Of a stretch of 64,000 nucleotides of DNA, positions 9,565-18,881 are shown one piece after another. Source of the DNA: Rhodohalobacter sulfatireducens (lineage in GTDB: Bacteria; Bacteroidota; Rhodothermia; Balneolales; Balneolaceae); NCBI RefSeq assembly GCF_022012475.1, contig NZ_JAKLWS010000020.1:17057-81056 (forward strand). The letters run 5' to 3'. The position numbers and the translations under genes were made by a program. The notes under the pieces were generated by a model. It was not told the origin of the DNA. It did not search any database and was given only the letters and a program-made list of their open reading frames with translations. How positions within the stretch are numbered: the first letter of the stretch is position 1; each line of letters begins with the position of its first letter.

Positions 9565-9945
9565 TTATTCCCGGATATTGAAATTTATCACCGTGTAATA
9601 GATATCGGTATTTCTACTTTCACCATCCGATCCTCGTCTCATTTCTAATACTACCGTATCCTCCCCGGTGAAGCCGGGTTTGGGACGATACCTGTATTTA
9701 ACGACTGCTGTTCCATTGAAATCATAAAAAAGCTCGCTAATCGAGGCGTTCCGGCTGTCTTCCTTGATAGTTGCCTGCTCCTCATCTCCCAAAGCTCCGA
9801 GATTGTGGATATATTCTTCACCGGGCACGATCTCAGTATTTACTACATCAAAATCTTTGACGACGGTATGCTCATCCTCTGATTCAAAGATGTTACAACC
9901 GGCAGAAAGGGCCAATAAAAACAATATTGCACTCAATTTTCTCAT
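9565..9945 (-). CDS. Small putative lipoprotein with Ig-like C-terminal part
   Basis: The protein has 126 residues with a lipoprotein signal (LSAGC, mature Cys at about 17). The C-terminal half contains the pattern YRPKPGFTGEDTVVLEMRRG, which resembles the bacterial Ig-like or cadherin-like phrase PGFTGTDTF seen in surface proteins. It lies 22 bases upstream of the DUF1579-like gene on the same strand and is probably co-transcribed with it. Function cannot be assigned. Confidence 0.6.
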   Translation of the reverse strand: MRKLSAILFLLALSAGCNIFESEDEHTVVKDFDVVNTEIVPGEEYIHNLGALGDEEQATIKEDSRNASISELFYDFNGTAVVKYRYRPKPGFTGEDTVVLEMRRGSDGESRNTDIYYTVINFNIRE

Positions 9946-10060
9946 AACTTTCTAACGATATAATTTCCGGGTAAAGCTGAATTGTAAAAAAGAAGAAAAG
10001 TCGATTGTAAGCTGTATCTCTTTTCATGTAATGTATACACTTAGATGAATTGGATGACCT

Positions 10061-10720
10061 ATGAAACCACAAATTAAAATATGCTGTATCTCTTCAATAG
10101 AAGAAGCGAAAATGGCAATCAATCATGGAGCTTCTGCGTTAGGATTGGTAGGTGAGATGCCCAGCGGTCCCGGCCCGATTGATGATGATCTTATTCAAAA
10201 AATTGCAAAAGAGATCCCGCCACCTATTGCAACTTTCCTGTTGACAAGCGAGAAGTCCGGTGAAGCTATTCTGGATCATCATAAACGAACTCAAACCAAT
10301 ACCATCCAAATTGTAGACCGCCCTGATGAGGGAACTCATAAATATCTGCAAAAGGAGTTGCCCAATGTAAAACGAGTGCAGGTTATTCATGTAACCGGTG
10401 ATAACTCCATAGATGAAGCGCTATTCTATACCGAAAAAGCGGACTTACTTCTGTTGGACAGCGGGAACACCAACCTGGATGTAAAAGAGTTGGGCGGTAC
10501 CGGCCGGACACACAACTGGGATATCAGTCGTGAAATTGTTAAACAATCCCCAATTCCCGTTTTCCTGGCCGGCGGTTTAGATGCAGACAATGTAAAAAAA
10601 GCCCTCGATACCGTTCAGCCGTTTGGCATAGATGTTTGCAGTGGTGTACGTACCAATGGAAACTTGGACCCGAAAAAGTTAAAAACTTTTATTAAAGCTT
10701 CAGGCTTCTCAAATATTTAG
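10061..10720 (+). CDS. trpF: Phosphoribosylanthranilate isomerase-like protein
   Basis: The protein has 219 residues and a TIM-barrel of the TrpF family. The N-terminal strand IKICCIS carries the catalytic Cys (residue 8), where most family members read KICGIT. LLLLDS supplies the catalytic Asp, and GGTGRTHNWD, FLAGGLDADNV and VCSGVRTNG match the phosphate-binding and C-terminal motifs. The usual loop after strand two (VGFVF..SPR) is replaced by LGLVGEMPSGPGPI. TrpF converts N-(phosphoribosyl)anthranilate to CdRP in tryptophan synthesis. No other trp gene is near. It is either the sole displaced TrpF or a paralogue with changed specificity. Confidence 0.75.
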   Translation: MKPQIKICCISSIEEAKMAINHGASALGLVGEMPSGPGPIDDDLIQKIAKEIPPPIATFLLTSEKSGEAILDHHKRTQTNTIQIVDRPDEGTHKYLQKELPNVKRVQVIHVTGDNSIDEALFYTEKADLLLLDSGNTNLDVKELGGTGRTHNWDISREIVKQSPIPVFLAGGLDADNVKKALDTVQPFGIDVCSGVRTNGNLDPKKLKTFIKASGFSNI

Positions 10721-10753
10721 ATCATCAGGGTGATATTTAAAATAACCACCTTT

Positions 10754-11260
10754 TTAATATGAACGCTGAATAATAATATATGGTGGTGAATTCCCGATAA
10801 CATATTTTTCGGCATCAAAAACATAAATATCATAGTCAATCATGACCGTATCAACCTTTCCACTTTCTCTATTTTCAAGGTCACTATTCTCTAATTTTTG
10901 TACTGTTAAACGTAAAGATTCACCCTCCTCGACAAGATGAATACGTCTTTCTTCATTTTCGGGGCCAGTATTAACTGAATCGATATCAGCAAATAATTCA
11001 TCATTGAGTTCAAAATAAGTTCCCATGTCTAAAGGAAATGAGAACAGCATATCCGAGCCCGTAACTTCCCAAGTTATTGTATCCCCTTCTTCCACAGTCC
11101 AGGATCCTTGATTATTGCCGCGGTTATCGTAAATACGCCACTCCCCATCATCATCTTCTCTTACTGTAACTTCAGTTGGAGTACATGAAAACATACCACA
11201 ACTACTCATCAGTGCTAAAACAACTACCATAAGGCCAAAGAACTTTGTTTTCTTAATCAT
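10754..11260 (-). CDS. Small exported protein paired with the downstream-module kinase
   Basis: The 168-residue protein has a lipoprotein-type signal (MSSCGMFSC region, Cys at about 21). It has the same layout as the protein at 14115: a WRIYDNRGNNQG stretch, then GDTITWEV, a middle FELNDELF segment and a C-terminal end NSPPYIIIQ. The paralogue reads VWRVRDLNGNNRG, DQVQWQN, FEFSGNLF and SSAPRMIIQ at the same places. The pattern suggests a cupredoxin-like beta-sandwich, but no copper ligands are visible. The gene follows the kinase gene by 56 bases on the same strand and is probably expressed with it. Confidence 0.75.
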   Translation of the reverse strand: MIKKTKFFGLMVVVLALMSSCGMFSCTPTEVTVREDDDGEWRIYDNRGNNQGSWTVEEGDTITWEVTGSDMLFSFPLDMGTYFELNDELFADIDSVNTGPENEERRIHLVEEGESLRLTVQKLENSDLENRESGKVDTVMIDYDIYVFDAEKYVIGNSPPYIIIQRSY

Positions 11261-11316
11261 ATTATTATGTTTTGGTTTATTGTTAACCCACCATAACTCC
11301 GGTAAGGATGTAATGA

Positions 11317-13860
11317 TTATTCTTGGTTTAAAAGCTCTTCTTTAAGATTAATATACTCGGGATCTTCAACCATGGACTTTAAGTCTGGTATCCACTCAAT
11401 CTGGGATATAATATCAGGCCGAACCCATCTTAAGGCCTCTTCTCTCATGCCTAAATTCTCATATGTACTAATTGCATTCACAATAAATACTTGATTTTCG
11501 CTATTCAGATTAATCGCCTGATTTATATATGACAGTGCTTGATCTCGATTATTCAAATCTGCGTGGAAGGCAGCAATACTTGATAGCAGAACAGCATCAT
11601 TCGGATTGACCTCTAATTGTTGCTCTGCTTTTTCAATTGCAGTGTAATACAATTCCTCCTCTCCATCCAAATTCTCACTCCATTCGACGGCAGATGCATA
11701 ATTTGCCCATATTTCATATCGATTTCTGAATGACTCATTTTCAAGTACTAATTTATACATATCGGCAGCCTCTGTATAATTTCCATTCCGATAATAAATC
11801 GTGGCTAAGTTTACTGCAGAAAGAGGATTTTTTTCGATTGCCATAGATCGTTCAAACATGATCCTGGCACTGTCTACTTTATTCTGCCAGAAGTATACTG
11901 CACCAAGGTTGGAATAAAGACTACTATTTTGAGAAGTAAGATTGATTGCTTTTTTAAAATTATCAATCGCCTGATCCCAATTCCCTTCATCTAGATGATA
12001 TAGAGCCAGTTCATTGTATCCTATCCAAAAATCGGGTTCCTTTTCAATAATTCTTTCATAAATCTTTAGCGCTTCTTCTTTTTCCCCTAAATTGTAGTAA
12101 GCTCTCGCCATTATCCGGTGTGCTCTTGTATACTCTGGGTTCAAATTAAGTGCATTTTCAAAGTGCTGAATCGCTTCTTCATAATTATTTTGACCGTTCT
12201 CAATTAACCCCATCAGAAACTGAACTGCCGGTAAATTTTTATCGATGGATTGAGCCTCATCGAGTGCATCTTTCGCCTGGTTAACCAGATCAATATTTTG
12301 TGTGATCACGAATTTTCTCCAGTAGGCTTCGCCTGTTCCTGCATATGCGAGTGCAAAATTGGGATCTATATTCAATGCATTTTCAAAATGCTGAATAGCA
12401 CTGTCAAGCTTATCAAGATTTACCGGTTCCTGTAAATTTGCCCTGCCTTTAAGGTAGTGTTCATAAGCTTCCGGGTTATTCGGTTCGCCACGACTAATCG
12501 TTTCTATCATCACTGGCTGAACTTCTATTCTCAGCATATTTAACATAGCCTGAACACTCTTTTTCTCTAGTTGTGCCAGGTTGTTTGAATGGACCGTAAC
12601 CTGCGCAGTTTCGATACTAACTATATTCTCAGCGTCAATAAGATCAAGGATAAGTCTGGTTGAGTCTTGGATTGATTGTATTGTGGAGCGAATAGCAATG
12701 TTAACACCAAACTGTTCATATGCTTCTGAAGCACTTTTTACATTTCTACTTCGAATTTCACTGGCCGGCGTTACCCAATACTCATCCTCATATTGTTCAA
12801 GGTCTGATAATCTATAGGAAAGTGTTTCTGTGAGTCCGGCTGAAATATAGGCTAAATCGGGGTCTTCACTGATATTTTCAATAGGCAAAACAGCCATATG
12901 TTTCTTCGCCGGTATATTTCCCATCAGAACAAAATCATTCTCCCACCAAAAGATGAAAAGCGTGAGCAAAATCGTGAATACCGCGGCACCAATTACCAGG
13001 TAAATATTTCTTTTTGATGAAGCTGTATCTTCTTCTTTTGTGGATTGCTCAGCAGCTTTTTGCCCCTCCTTTATATCATCTAAAACTCCGGAGAGGTCCT
13101 GGTAGCGTTCTTCCGGGTTTTTCTCCAGGCACCGGTTAATAATCTGACGAATATATTCCGGAATTTCTGAGCTTTCAGAATCAATAGGCAGAGGATCTTC
13201 TTCAGTAATGGAATACATAATGGCCGCTTCGTGCATCCCCTGGAATGGAAGCTTGCCTGTAAACAGTTCATAGAGAACCACACCATATGACCAAATATCC
13301 GACCGTGCATCGGCTTCTTCACCCCGTAACTGTTCCGGCGACATATACGCCGTAGTTCCTGCTGTTGTATTACTGCTTTTGGGTTGATCGCTTCCTTCTA
13401 ATTGGGCCAGACCAAAATCCATAATCTTAACCCCATTTGAGGAATCGACCATAATATTTCGCGATTTGATATCACGGTGAGTGATCCCCTTTTGGTGAGC
13501 CGCTTTAATTCCTTCGGCAATATCAGCAGAGATTTTAACTTTCTCTTCAGTATTTAGGTCATCCCCATCAATAATGTCCTTGAGCTCCTGGCCCTCAACG
13601 TATTCAAGAACAATACATAGCTCTCCGTTTGCCTCTTCAATGGCAAAAACCTGTGCAATATTTCTGTGGTTCAACCCTGCCGCAGCCTGAGCCTCAATCC
13701 GAAAACGATCATGTTTGGATTGATCTTTTGATATCTGCTTTGGTAGGAATTTGAGTGCAACTTTTCGATTCAGACGTGTGTCTTGAGCCAAATAAACAAC
13801 ACCCATTCCTCCTTCGCCAATCTTCTTTCTTAATTCATAATGCAAAAAATTGGAAGCCAT
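11317..13860 (-). CDS. Membrane Ser/Thr protein kinase with TolB-N/FlgO-like and TPR domains (copy 1)
   Basis: The protein has 847 residues. The Hanks-type kinase covers about 8-270: glycine loop GEGGMG (15-20), Lys37 in VALKFL, catalytic Asp130 in HRDIKSRN, DFG, and the APE-equivalent SPEQLRG. One transmembrane helix lies at about 283-302. The outer part has a domain starting MAVLPIENISEDPDLAYIS, typical of the TolB-N/FlgO-like domain of TPR kinases and cyclases, then about ten TPR units from about 460 to 830. All catalytic residues are present, so the kinase should be active. It is a tandem paralogue of the gene at 14619 and is followed by a small exported protein gene. Confidence 0.92.
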   Translation of the reverse strand: MASNFLHYELRKKIGEGGMGVVYLAQDTRLNRKVALKFLPKQISKDQSKHDRFRIEAQAAAGLNHRNIAQVFAIEEANGELCIVLEYVEGQELKDIIDGDDLNTEEKVKISADIAEGIKAAHQKGITHRDIKSRNIMVDSSNGVKIMDFGLAQLEGSDQPKSSNTTAGTTAYMSPEQLRGEEADARSDIWSYGVVLYELFTGKLPFQGMHEAAIMYSITEEDPLPIDSESSEIPEYIRQIINRCLEKNPEERYQDLSGVLDDIKEGQKAAEQSTKEEDTASSKRNIYLVIGAAVFTILLTLFIFWWENDFVLMGNIPAKKHMAVLPIENISEDPDLAYISAGLTETLSYRLSDLEQYEDEYWVTPASEIRSRNVKSASEAYEQFGVNIAIRSTIQSIQDSTRLILDLIDAENIVSIETAQVTVHSNNLAQLEKKSVQAMLNMLRIEVQPVMIETISRGEPNNPEAYEHYLKGRANLQEPVNLDKLDSAIQHFENALNIDPNFALAYAGTGEAYWRKFVITQNIDLVNQAKDALDEAQSIDKNLPAVQFLMGLIENGQNNYEEAIQHFENALNLNPEYTRAHRIMARAYYNLGEKEEALKIYERIIEKEPDFWIGYNELALYHLDEGNWDQAIDNFKKAINLTSQNSSLYSNLGAVYFWQNKVDSARIMFERSMAIEKNPLSAVNLATIYYRNGNYTEAADMYKLVLENESFRNRYEIWANYASAVEWSENLDGEEELYYTAIEKAEQQLEVNPNDAVLLSSIAAFHADLNNRDQALSYINQAINLNSENQVFIVNAISTYENLGMREEALRWVRPDIISQIEWIPDLKSMVEDPEYINLKEELLNQE

Positions 13861-14076
13861 TTTTTACACCTATCCGAAAGTTTAAATTAAAACCCCATGC
13901 CTCCCTATACTTTAAATTCGACTATATGTTACTGATAAATTTTTATTATTTAAAAATATCAACTACGATATAGTTTATTTTAGCATACAGGAAAAAATTA
14001 ATCTCTCTTTCATTTTAAAATTTCTCTTTAACTTCGAATAGAATTATAGATTTTGTAGGCAGTCATAAAATTCAAA

Positions 14077-14099
14077 AGTCCCCTTTTTTTCCGGGGACT
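14077..14099 (-). terminator. Terminator after the copy-2 kinase/small-protein module
   Basis: AGTCCCC (14077-14083) and GGGGACT (14093-14099) form a 7-bp stem with a 9-base loop. On the minus strand it is followed by TTTT. It lies 16 bases beyond the stop of the exported protein at 14115 and separates the two tandem kinase modules. Confidence 0.65.
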
Positions 14100-14114
14100 C
14101 TATTAAAAAATCTA

Positions 14115-14561
14115 CTACTGAATGATCATCCTCGGGGCTGAACTTCCCTGGACAAATTTCCTTTCGCTTATTACAAACACCTCATAGATTAACTCTCCCC
14201 TGGGAGCATCTTCCTTAATTGTTACACGAAGGTTTTCATTTGCACCAACAACCTGAGATCGACCGTCTTCAAAAAGATTTCCACTAAATTCGAAGTATTC
14301 TACAACGTCTTCAGCAAATGTAAAGATTACCTCTCCTTCACTCCGATTTTGCCATTGAACCTGGTCGTTCGATGCTGCGTTGAGGGTCCCCCTGTTGTTG
14401 CCATTCAGGTCCCGAACTCTCCATACATCTTCACTGTCTTTTTCAATCCTTACGTTCAATTGTGCATATGTACTTTCCATGTCCACATTTATATAAATCA
14501 TTCCCGAAGAAATTATAAATAGTGCAACCATAGATAGTATTAAACTGGCTTTTTTTGTCAT
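14115..14561 (-). CDS. Small exported protein, paralogue of the one at 10754
   Basis: The 148-residue protein has an N-terminal hydrophobic signal (about 5-24), with a possible cleavage after STYA. The mature domain aligns by eye with the protein at 10754 along its whole length, including VWRVRDLNGNNRG, the central FEFSGNLFEDG and the terminal SSAPRMIIQ. It lacks the lipobox seen in the paralogue. It lies 57 bases after the copy-2 kinase gene and just before a terminator, so the pair forms a two-gene operon. Its position suggests a periplasmic partner or ligand of the kinase's outer domain; this is inference. Confidence 0.75.
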   Translation of the reverse strand: MTKKASLILSMVALFIISSGMIYINVDMESTYAQLNVRIEKDSEDVWRVRDLNGNNRGTLNAASNDQVQWQNRSEGEVIFTFAEDVVEYFEFSGNLFEDGRSQVVGANENLRVTIKEDAPRGELIYEVFVISERKFVQGSSAPRMIIQ

Positions 14562-14618
14562 CTGTTTTATGTTTTGTGTTATTGGTTATCCCTCTTTCAA
14601 ACCCAACCAGAAAAAGGA

Positions 14619-17207
14619 TTAGTTATTCGCTTGGTTCACAAGTTGATTTTTAAGTGCCAAAAATGCCGGGTCTTCAGCTAAATTCTGTAGCTCCGGCTGA
14701 CTTTCAATATCCTCAATCATCTCTGCAGAAACCCACTGAAGGGCCATTTCTCTCATATTCAACTTTTCGTAAATCGATACTGCGCGTAATCTTATAAATA
14801 CATTTTGATCGTTAATTTCCAGTGCTCGGTTAATATAATTCCTGGCTTCACTTACATTATTTAAATCTGAATAATAAGCCCCGATATCTGCCAAAATTAA
14901 TGGATCATTTGGGTTCACTTCGCTCTGTTTTTTTGCTTTCTCAATAGCTGTTCTGTAGAGATCCCTGGCTTCAAGAGAATCTCCGTTCAAATCAACAGCT
15001 GCTGCATAATTCCCCCAAACATCATACCGATTGGGATATTCATCCAAAACGATCATATACATCTCTGCCGCTTCACTGTACATTTCATCTACAAAATAGA
15101 TGCCGGCCAGGTTGTTTGCTGTTAAAGGATTTTCATCGAGTTCCAGTGATTTTTCAAACATCTCACGAGCCCTGTCATTATCTCCCTTATAGAAGTAAGC
15201 AATTCCCAAATTTGAAAATGCAATGCTATTATTGGGTGTAATCTCAACAACCTCTTCAAAGTTTTGGATTGCCCCGTCAAAATTACCGTTGCTAAGATGG
15301 TAAACCCCCAGATCTTTATAACCCTCCCAGTAATCCGGTTTTAATTCAATAACTTGTTGATAGGTATCCAGTGCCCTGGCCGTATTGCCAATTTCATTAT
15401 ACACGTTCGCCATTTCGCGGTAAGATGCTGTAAATTTTGGGTCTATTTCCAGGGACCGTTCAAAGTAGCTGATCGACTCCTCATAATCTCCTGTTCCGCT
15501 TTTTACCAATCCATATAGATGCTGTACAGGTGCCAGTTGATCGTTGATGGAGTTGGCACGGTTCAAAGCAGTTTCAGCCAGCCCTACAAATTCTACATCA
15601 CCGGTTACTTCATACTGTCTCCAGTAACCTTCCCCCAACCCGGCATACCCAAGGGCAAACTGCGGATCTAAAATCACAGCTTGTTCAAAAAAGTCAATTG
15701 CTTCATTTAAATCATCTAAATTCATCTCTTTTTGGAGACTTGCTCTACCCTTCAGATAAAATTCATACGCTTTAGGGTCTGAAGGTACGTCATCAAAAAT
15801 AGCTTGCTCCATTTTGGGGCGAATATCAATTTCCAGCATCTTTATCAATTCCCTGATTGCGTTCGTTTCAAGCATTGCCAGATCATCCGAATGCACCGTA
15901 ATCTGCCGGGTACTCAGTCGACGAACATTATCGGCATCGACCAACTCTAAGATCATTCTTGTTGAGTCCTGAACGGTTTGAATGCTTGCAGATATCGCTA
16001 AATTTACACCAAATATTCGATTTGCCTGTGACGCACTAAACACATTTTCCTTTCTAATTTCGCTTGCCGGTGTCACCCAGTAGAAATCTTCATATTGTTC
16101 CAGTTCAGACAATCGATAGGAAAAAGTTTCAGCCAGTCCATCACAAATGGCCTGCATATCCGGATTTCCCCCGATATTTTCGATAGGTAGTACGGCGAGG
16201 TATCGCTTATCCGGAAAATCTTCACCTAAACTACTCACTCCATCAAGCAGAAAGTAAAAGGCTACAATCAAGAGGCTGACAACCGCAATTCCGGCGGTTA
16301 AATACTTCGTTGTCTTCGGCGACACCCGGGAGGGAGACGCATGAACCTCTGATGAGTCCATAGTTGCAGAACTCGCCGTAGCAGTATTCAAATTAGCGGT
16401 GTTTACATGTTGGGACTTCAAGTCAGCTAAAATCTCCGCAACACTCTGATAACGCTCATCAGGATTTTTCGCCAGGCATCGTGTTATTATCGTTTTTATA
16501 TATTCCGGAACACTCTCATCTTCCGGATCCAGGGGATGTGGAGGATCTTCTGTAATGGAGTACATCACGGCGGGTTCGTGCAATCCCCGGAATGGCATCT
16601 CTCCGGAAAAAAGTTCATAGAGCACAACTCCAAACGACCAAATATCAGACCGAACATCTGCCCCTCTTCCCCTCAACTGTTCAGGAGACATATAAGCAGT
16701 GGTTCCAATAGTTGTACCTGTTTTTGTAATAGGATCGGTTCCCTCAAGTCGAGCCAGGCCAAAATCCATAATTTTGACACTCCCGGAAGTGTCAACCATT
16801 ATATTTCGCGTCTTTATATCCCTGTGGATGACTCCTTTTTGATGAGCCGCATACATTCCCGATGCTATTTGCGAAACAATCTCTAATTTATCATCGGTAC
16901 TCAGTGTCCCCTCTTCGATAATATCTTTGAGTTCCTGCCCATCTACATACTCCAGGGCGATAAATAACTCATCGTCAACCTCTTCAATGGCATAGACTTG
17001 TGCTATATTGGTATGACTTAAACCGGCTGCGGCCCGGGCCTCAATCTCAAAACGTTGGCGTTCAACTTCATTTTTTGCGATATGCGGGGGTAAAAATTTA
17101 AGCGCAACATTTCTGTGTAATCGTGTATCTTTTGCAAGATATACAATTCCCATCCCGCCTTGCCCGAGTTTTCTTTGAATATCGTAATGTAAGTAAGATG
17201 ACGGCAT
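14619..17207 (-). CDS. Membrane Ser/Thr protein kinase with TolB-N/FlgO-like and TPR domains (copy 2)
   Basis: The protein has 862 residues and is collinear with the kinase at 11317. It has the glycine loop GQGGMG, Lys37 in VALKFLPP, Asp130 in HRDIKTRN, DFG, and SPEQLRG. The cytoplasmic linker (about 270-300) is rich in Ser, Thr and Ala. A transmembrane helix follows at about 305-325, then the domain beginning LAVLPIENIGGNPDMQAI and TPR repeats to about residue 840. The kinase part is more alike between the copies than the linker, as expected after duplication. The gene is divergent from the PP2C phosphatase gene at 17421; the 213-base gap between them must hold both promoters. Confidence 0.92.
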   Translation of the reverse strand: MPSSYLHYDIQRKLGQGGMGIVYLAKDTRLHRNVALKFLPPHIAKNEVERQRFEIEARAAAGLSHTNIAQVYAIEEVDDELFIALEYVDGQELKDIIEEGTLSTDDKLEIVSQIASGMYAAHQKGVIHRDIKTRNIMVDTSGSVKIMDFGLARLEGTDPITKTGTTIGTTAYMSPEQLRGRGADVRSDIWSFGVVLYELFSGEMPFRGLHEPAVMYSITEDPPHPLDPEDESVPEYIKTIITRCLAKNPDERYQSVAEILADLKSQHVNTANLNTATASSATMDSSEVHASPSRVSPKTTKYLTAGIAVVSLLIVAFYFLLDGVSSLGEDFPDKRYLAVLPIENIGGNPDMQAICDGLAETFSYRLSELEQYEDFYWVTPASEIRKENVFSASQANRIFGVNLAISASIQTVQDSTRMILELVDADNVRRLSTRQITVHSDDLAMLETNAIRELIKMLEIDIRPKMEQAIFDDVPSDPKAYEFYLKGRASLQKEMNLDDLNEAIDFFEQAVILDPQFALGYAGLGEGYWRQYEVTGDVEFVGLAETALNRANSINDQLAPVQHLYGLVKSGTGDYEESISYFERSLEIDPKFTASYREMANVYNEIGNTARALDTYQQVIELKPDYWEGYKDLGVYHLSNGNFDGAIQNFEEVVEITPNNSIAFSNLGIAYFYKGDNDRAREMFEKSLELDENPLTANNLAGIYFVDEMYSEAAEMYMIVLDEYPNRYDVWGNYAAAVDLNGDSLEARDLYRTAIEKAKKQSEVNPNDPLILADIGAYYSDLNNVSEARNYINRALEINDQNVFIRLRAVSIYEKLNMREMALQWVSAEMIEDIESQPELQNLAEDPAFLALKNQLVNQANN

Positions 17208-17420
17208 GCCAAGTACGTATTGTTCAAATTTTTACCCCCCTCTTCTTGAAAAAAATCTACTTTTTTTTTGTAAGAATGTCTAAGGATATTAAACATAAAT
17301 AAGGTCTTAACACAAAAAATCTATAGCTTAGTGTTGATTATTTCATATTATTTAGTAGTCACTACAGGTTCATTGAGTTATTTTGAATCAATTCTGTTGA
17401 ACAAATAAGCGTTCCAATAA

Positions 17421-18701
17421 ATGTCGAATGTCGAAAAACTTCAAGCCGAAAACAGGCAACTTCAGCTTGCAATTAACGAGCTAAAAATCCTAAATGATGT
17501 TGCAACAACTATTTCGTCTGTTCAGTCTGTAGATGAGATCATCAACCAGATTGTGATGAAATGTATCAAGCATATGGGGGTTGAAGAGGGCACTGTGAAC
17601 CTGCTGGAGCGAAGTACTGAAGGTGAGAATTTCCATACAATGGTACGTCACAGAGATACTTCAGGCGTAAAAGTACCCTTTCGGATGGATACAGGATTAA
17701 AAGGATGGATGCTAAAAAACCGTACTTCATTTTTAAGTAATGATATCCGCAATGATGACCGCTTTCAATTTCTCTCTGACGATGAATATCCCTTCGAATC
17801 CATCCTTTGCGTACCGCTGATTGTTAAAGGCGAAATGATCGGATACCTGGCTGTTTTTAATAAACGGAAGGGTGTCTTTACGGATGAAGACCGCAGGTTA
17901 CTTTCCATCATTGGATCTCAATCTGCACAAATTATTGAGAATGCTCGTCTGCTTGAAGAGGAAAAGAGATTAATCTCACTCCAGGAAGAGCTCAGTATGG
18001 CCTCGGAGATTCAACGCAAACTACTCCCGGATCAACCTCCGGAAATCCCCGGGTACCAACTTTTCGCTACAAATATTCCCGCAAAATCTGTGGGGGGCGA
18101 CTACTATGATTTTGTACCCCTTTCTGATGATCGCCTTGCATTTTGTCTCGGAGATATAACCGGAAAAGGGATGCCGGCAGCCATGTTGATGTCGAATCTT
18201 CAGGCTACTTTCAGGAGTCAGGTTCTAGTAAATGATGATTGTGCCATCTGTATCAGGCGAACCAATAAACTTTTATACAGAAGCACGGAATCAACGAAAT
18301 TTGCCACGATGATTTATGGCGCCCTGGACCCAAAAACCGGGCAAATAAAATACACCAACGGCGGACATGACTGCCCGATCCTCTTTAAGAAAAATCAAGA
18401 CCCGATAGAGCTTGAATCCACCGGTTTAATTCTCGGTATTTTTGAAGAATCAGAATACACGCAAGAATCGATTCAACTTGAATCGGGAGACCTTTTATTA
18501 ATCTTCAGCGATGGTATCACAGAAGCGATGGATTCTGATTTAGAAATGTATGGTACGAATCGGCTTCTTGAACTTGTCCAAACACACGCTGACAAACCTG
18601 TTTCAGAGATCGGATCAATCATACTGCAGAGTGTAAGGGAGCACGCAGGCAGTAATACTCAGAGTGATGATATCACATTGATGTTGATCAAAAAAGACTA
18701 A
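17421..18701 (+). CDS. GAF domain - PP2C (RsbU/SpoIIE-type) protein phosphatase
   Basis: The protein has 426 residues. A short coiled coil (1-25) leads into a GAF domain (about 25-170). The linker EELSMASEIQRKLLPDQPP is the hallmark of RsbU-type phosphatases. The PP2C domain has metal-binding Asp227 in VGGDYYDF, Asp245 in LGDITGKGMPA, the FSDGITEA motif and the terminal SDDITLM. Such enzymes dephosphorylate STAS anti-anti-sigma factors or other Ser/Thr phosphoproteins in response to ligands of the GAF domain. No STAS or RsbW-like gene is nearby. The neighbouring kinases make phosphatase/kinase opposition attractive but unproven. Confidence 0.9.
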   Translation: MSNVEKLQAENRQLQLAINELKILNDVATTISSVQSVDEIINQIVMKCIKHMGVEEGTVNLLERSTEGENFHTMVRHRDTSGVKVPFRMDTGLKGWMLKNRTSFLSNDIRNDDRFQFLSDDEYPFESILCVPLIVKGEMIGYLAVFNKRKGVFTDEDRRLLSIIGSQSAQIIENARLLEEEKRLISLQEELSMASEIQRKLLPDQPPEIPGYQLFATNIPAKSVGGDYYDFVPLSDDRLAFCLGDITGKGMPAAMLMSNLQATFRSQVLVNDDCAICIRRTNKLLYRSTESTKFATMIYGALDPKTGQIKYTNGGHDCPILFKKNQDPIELESTGLILGIFEESEYTQESIQLESGDLLLIFSDGITEAMDSDLEMYGTNRLLELVQTHADKPVSEIGSIILQSVREHAGSNTQSDDITLMLIKKD

Positions 18702-18881
18702 TCAATTCAAGCCCCCTCACTTACTACAAAATTTAACAACTACTATAATTATGGCTCGAATTGAAGTGTAATTTAATACAATGAAATCGTTACCATTATT
18801 GAGTACATTTTGTCATGATTGAATCGATGTGTAGATTCACCTGATCTATAATAAGTATTGATAATTAAAACTAAATTACTG

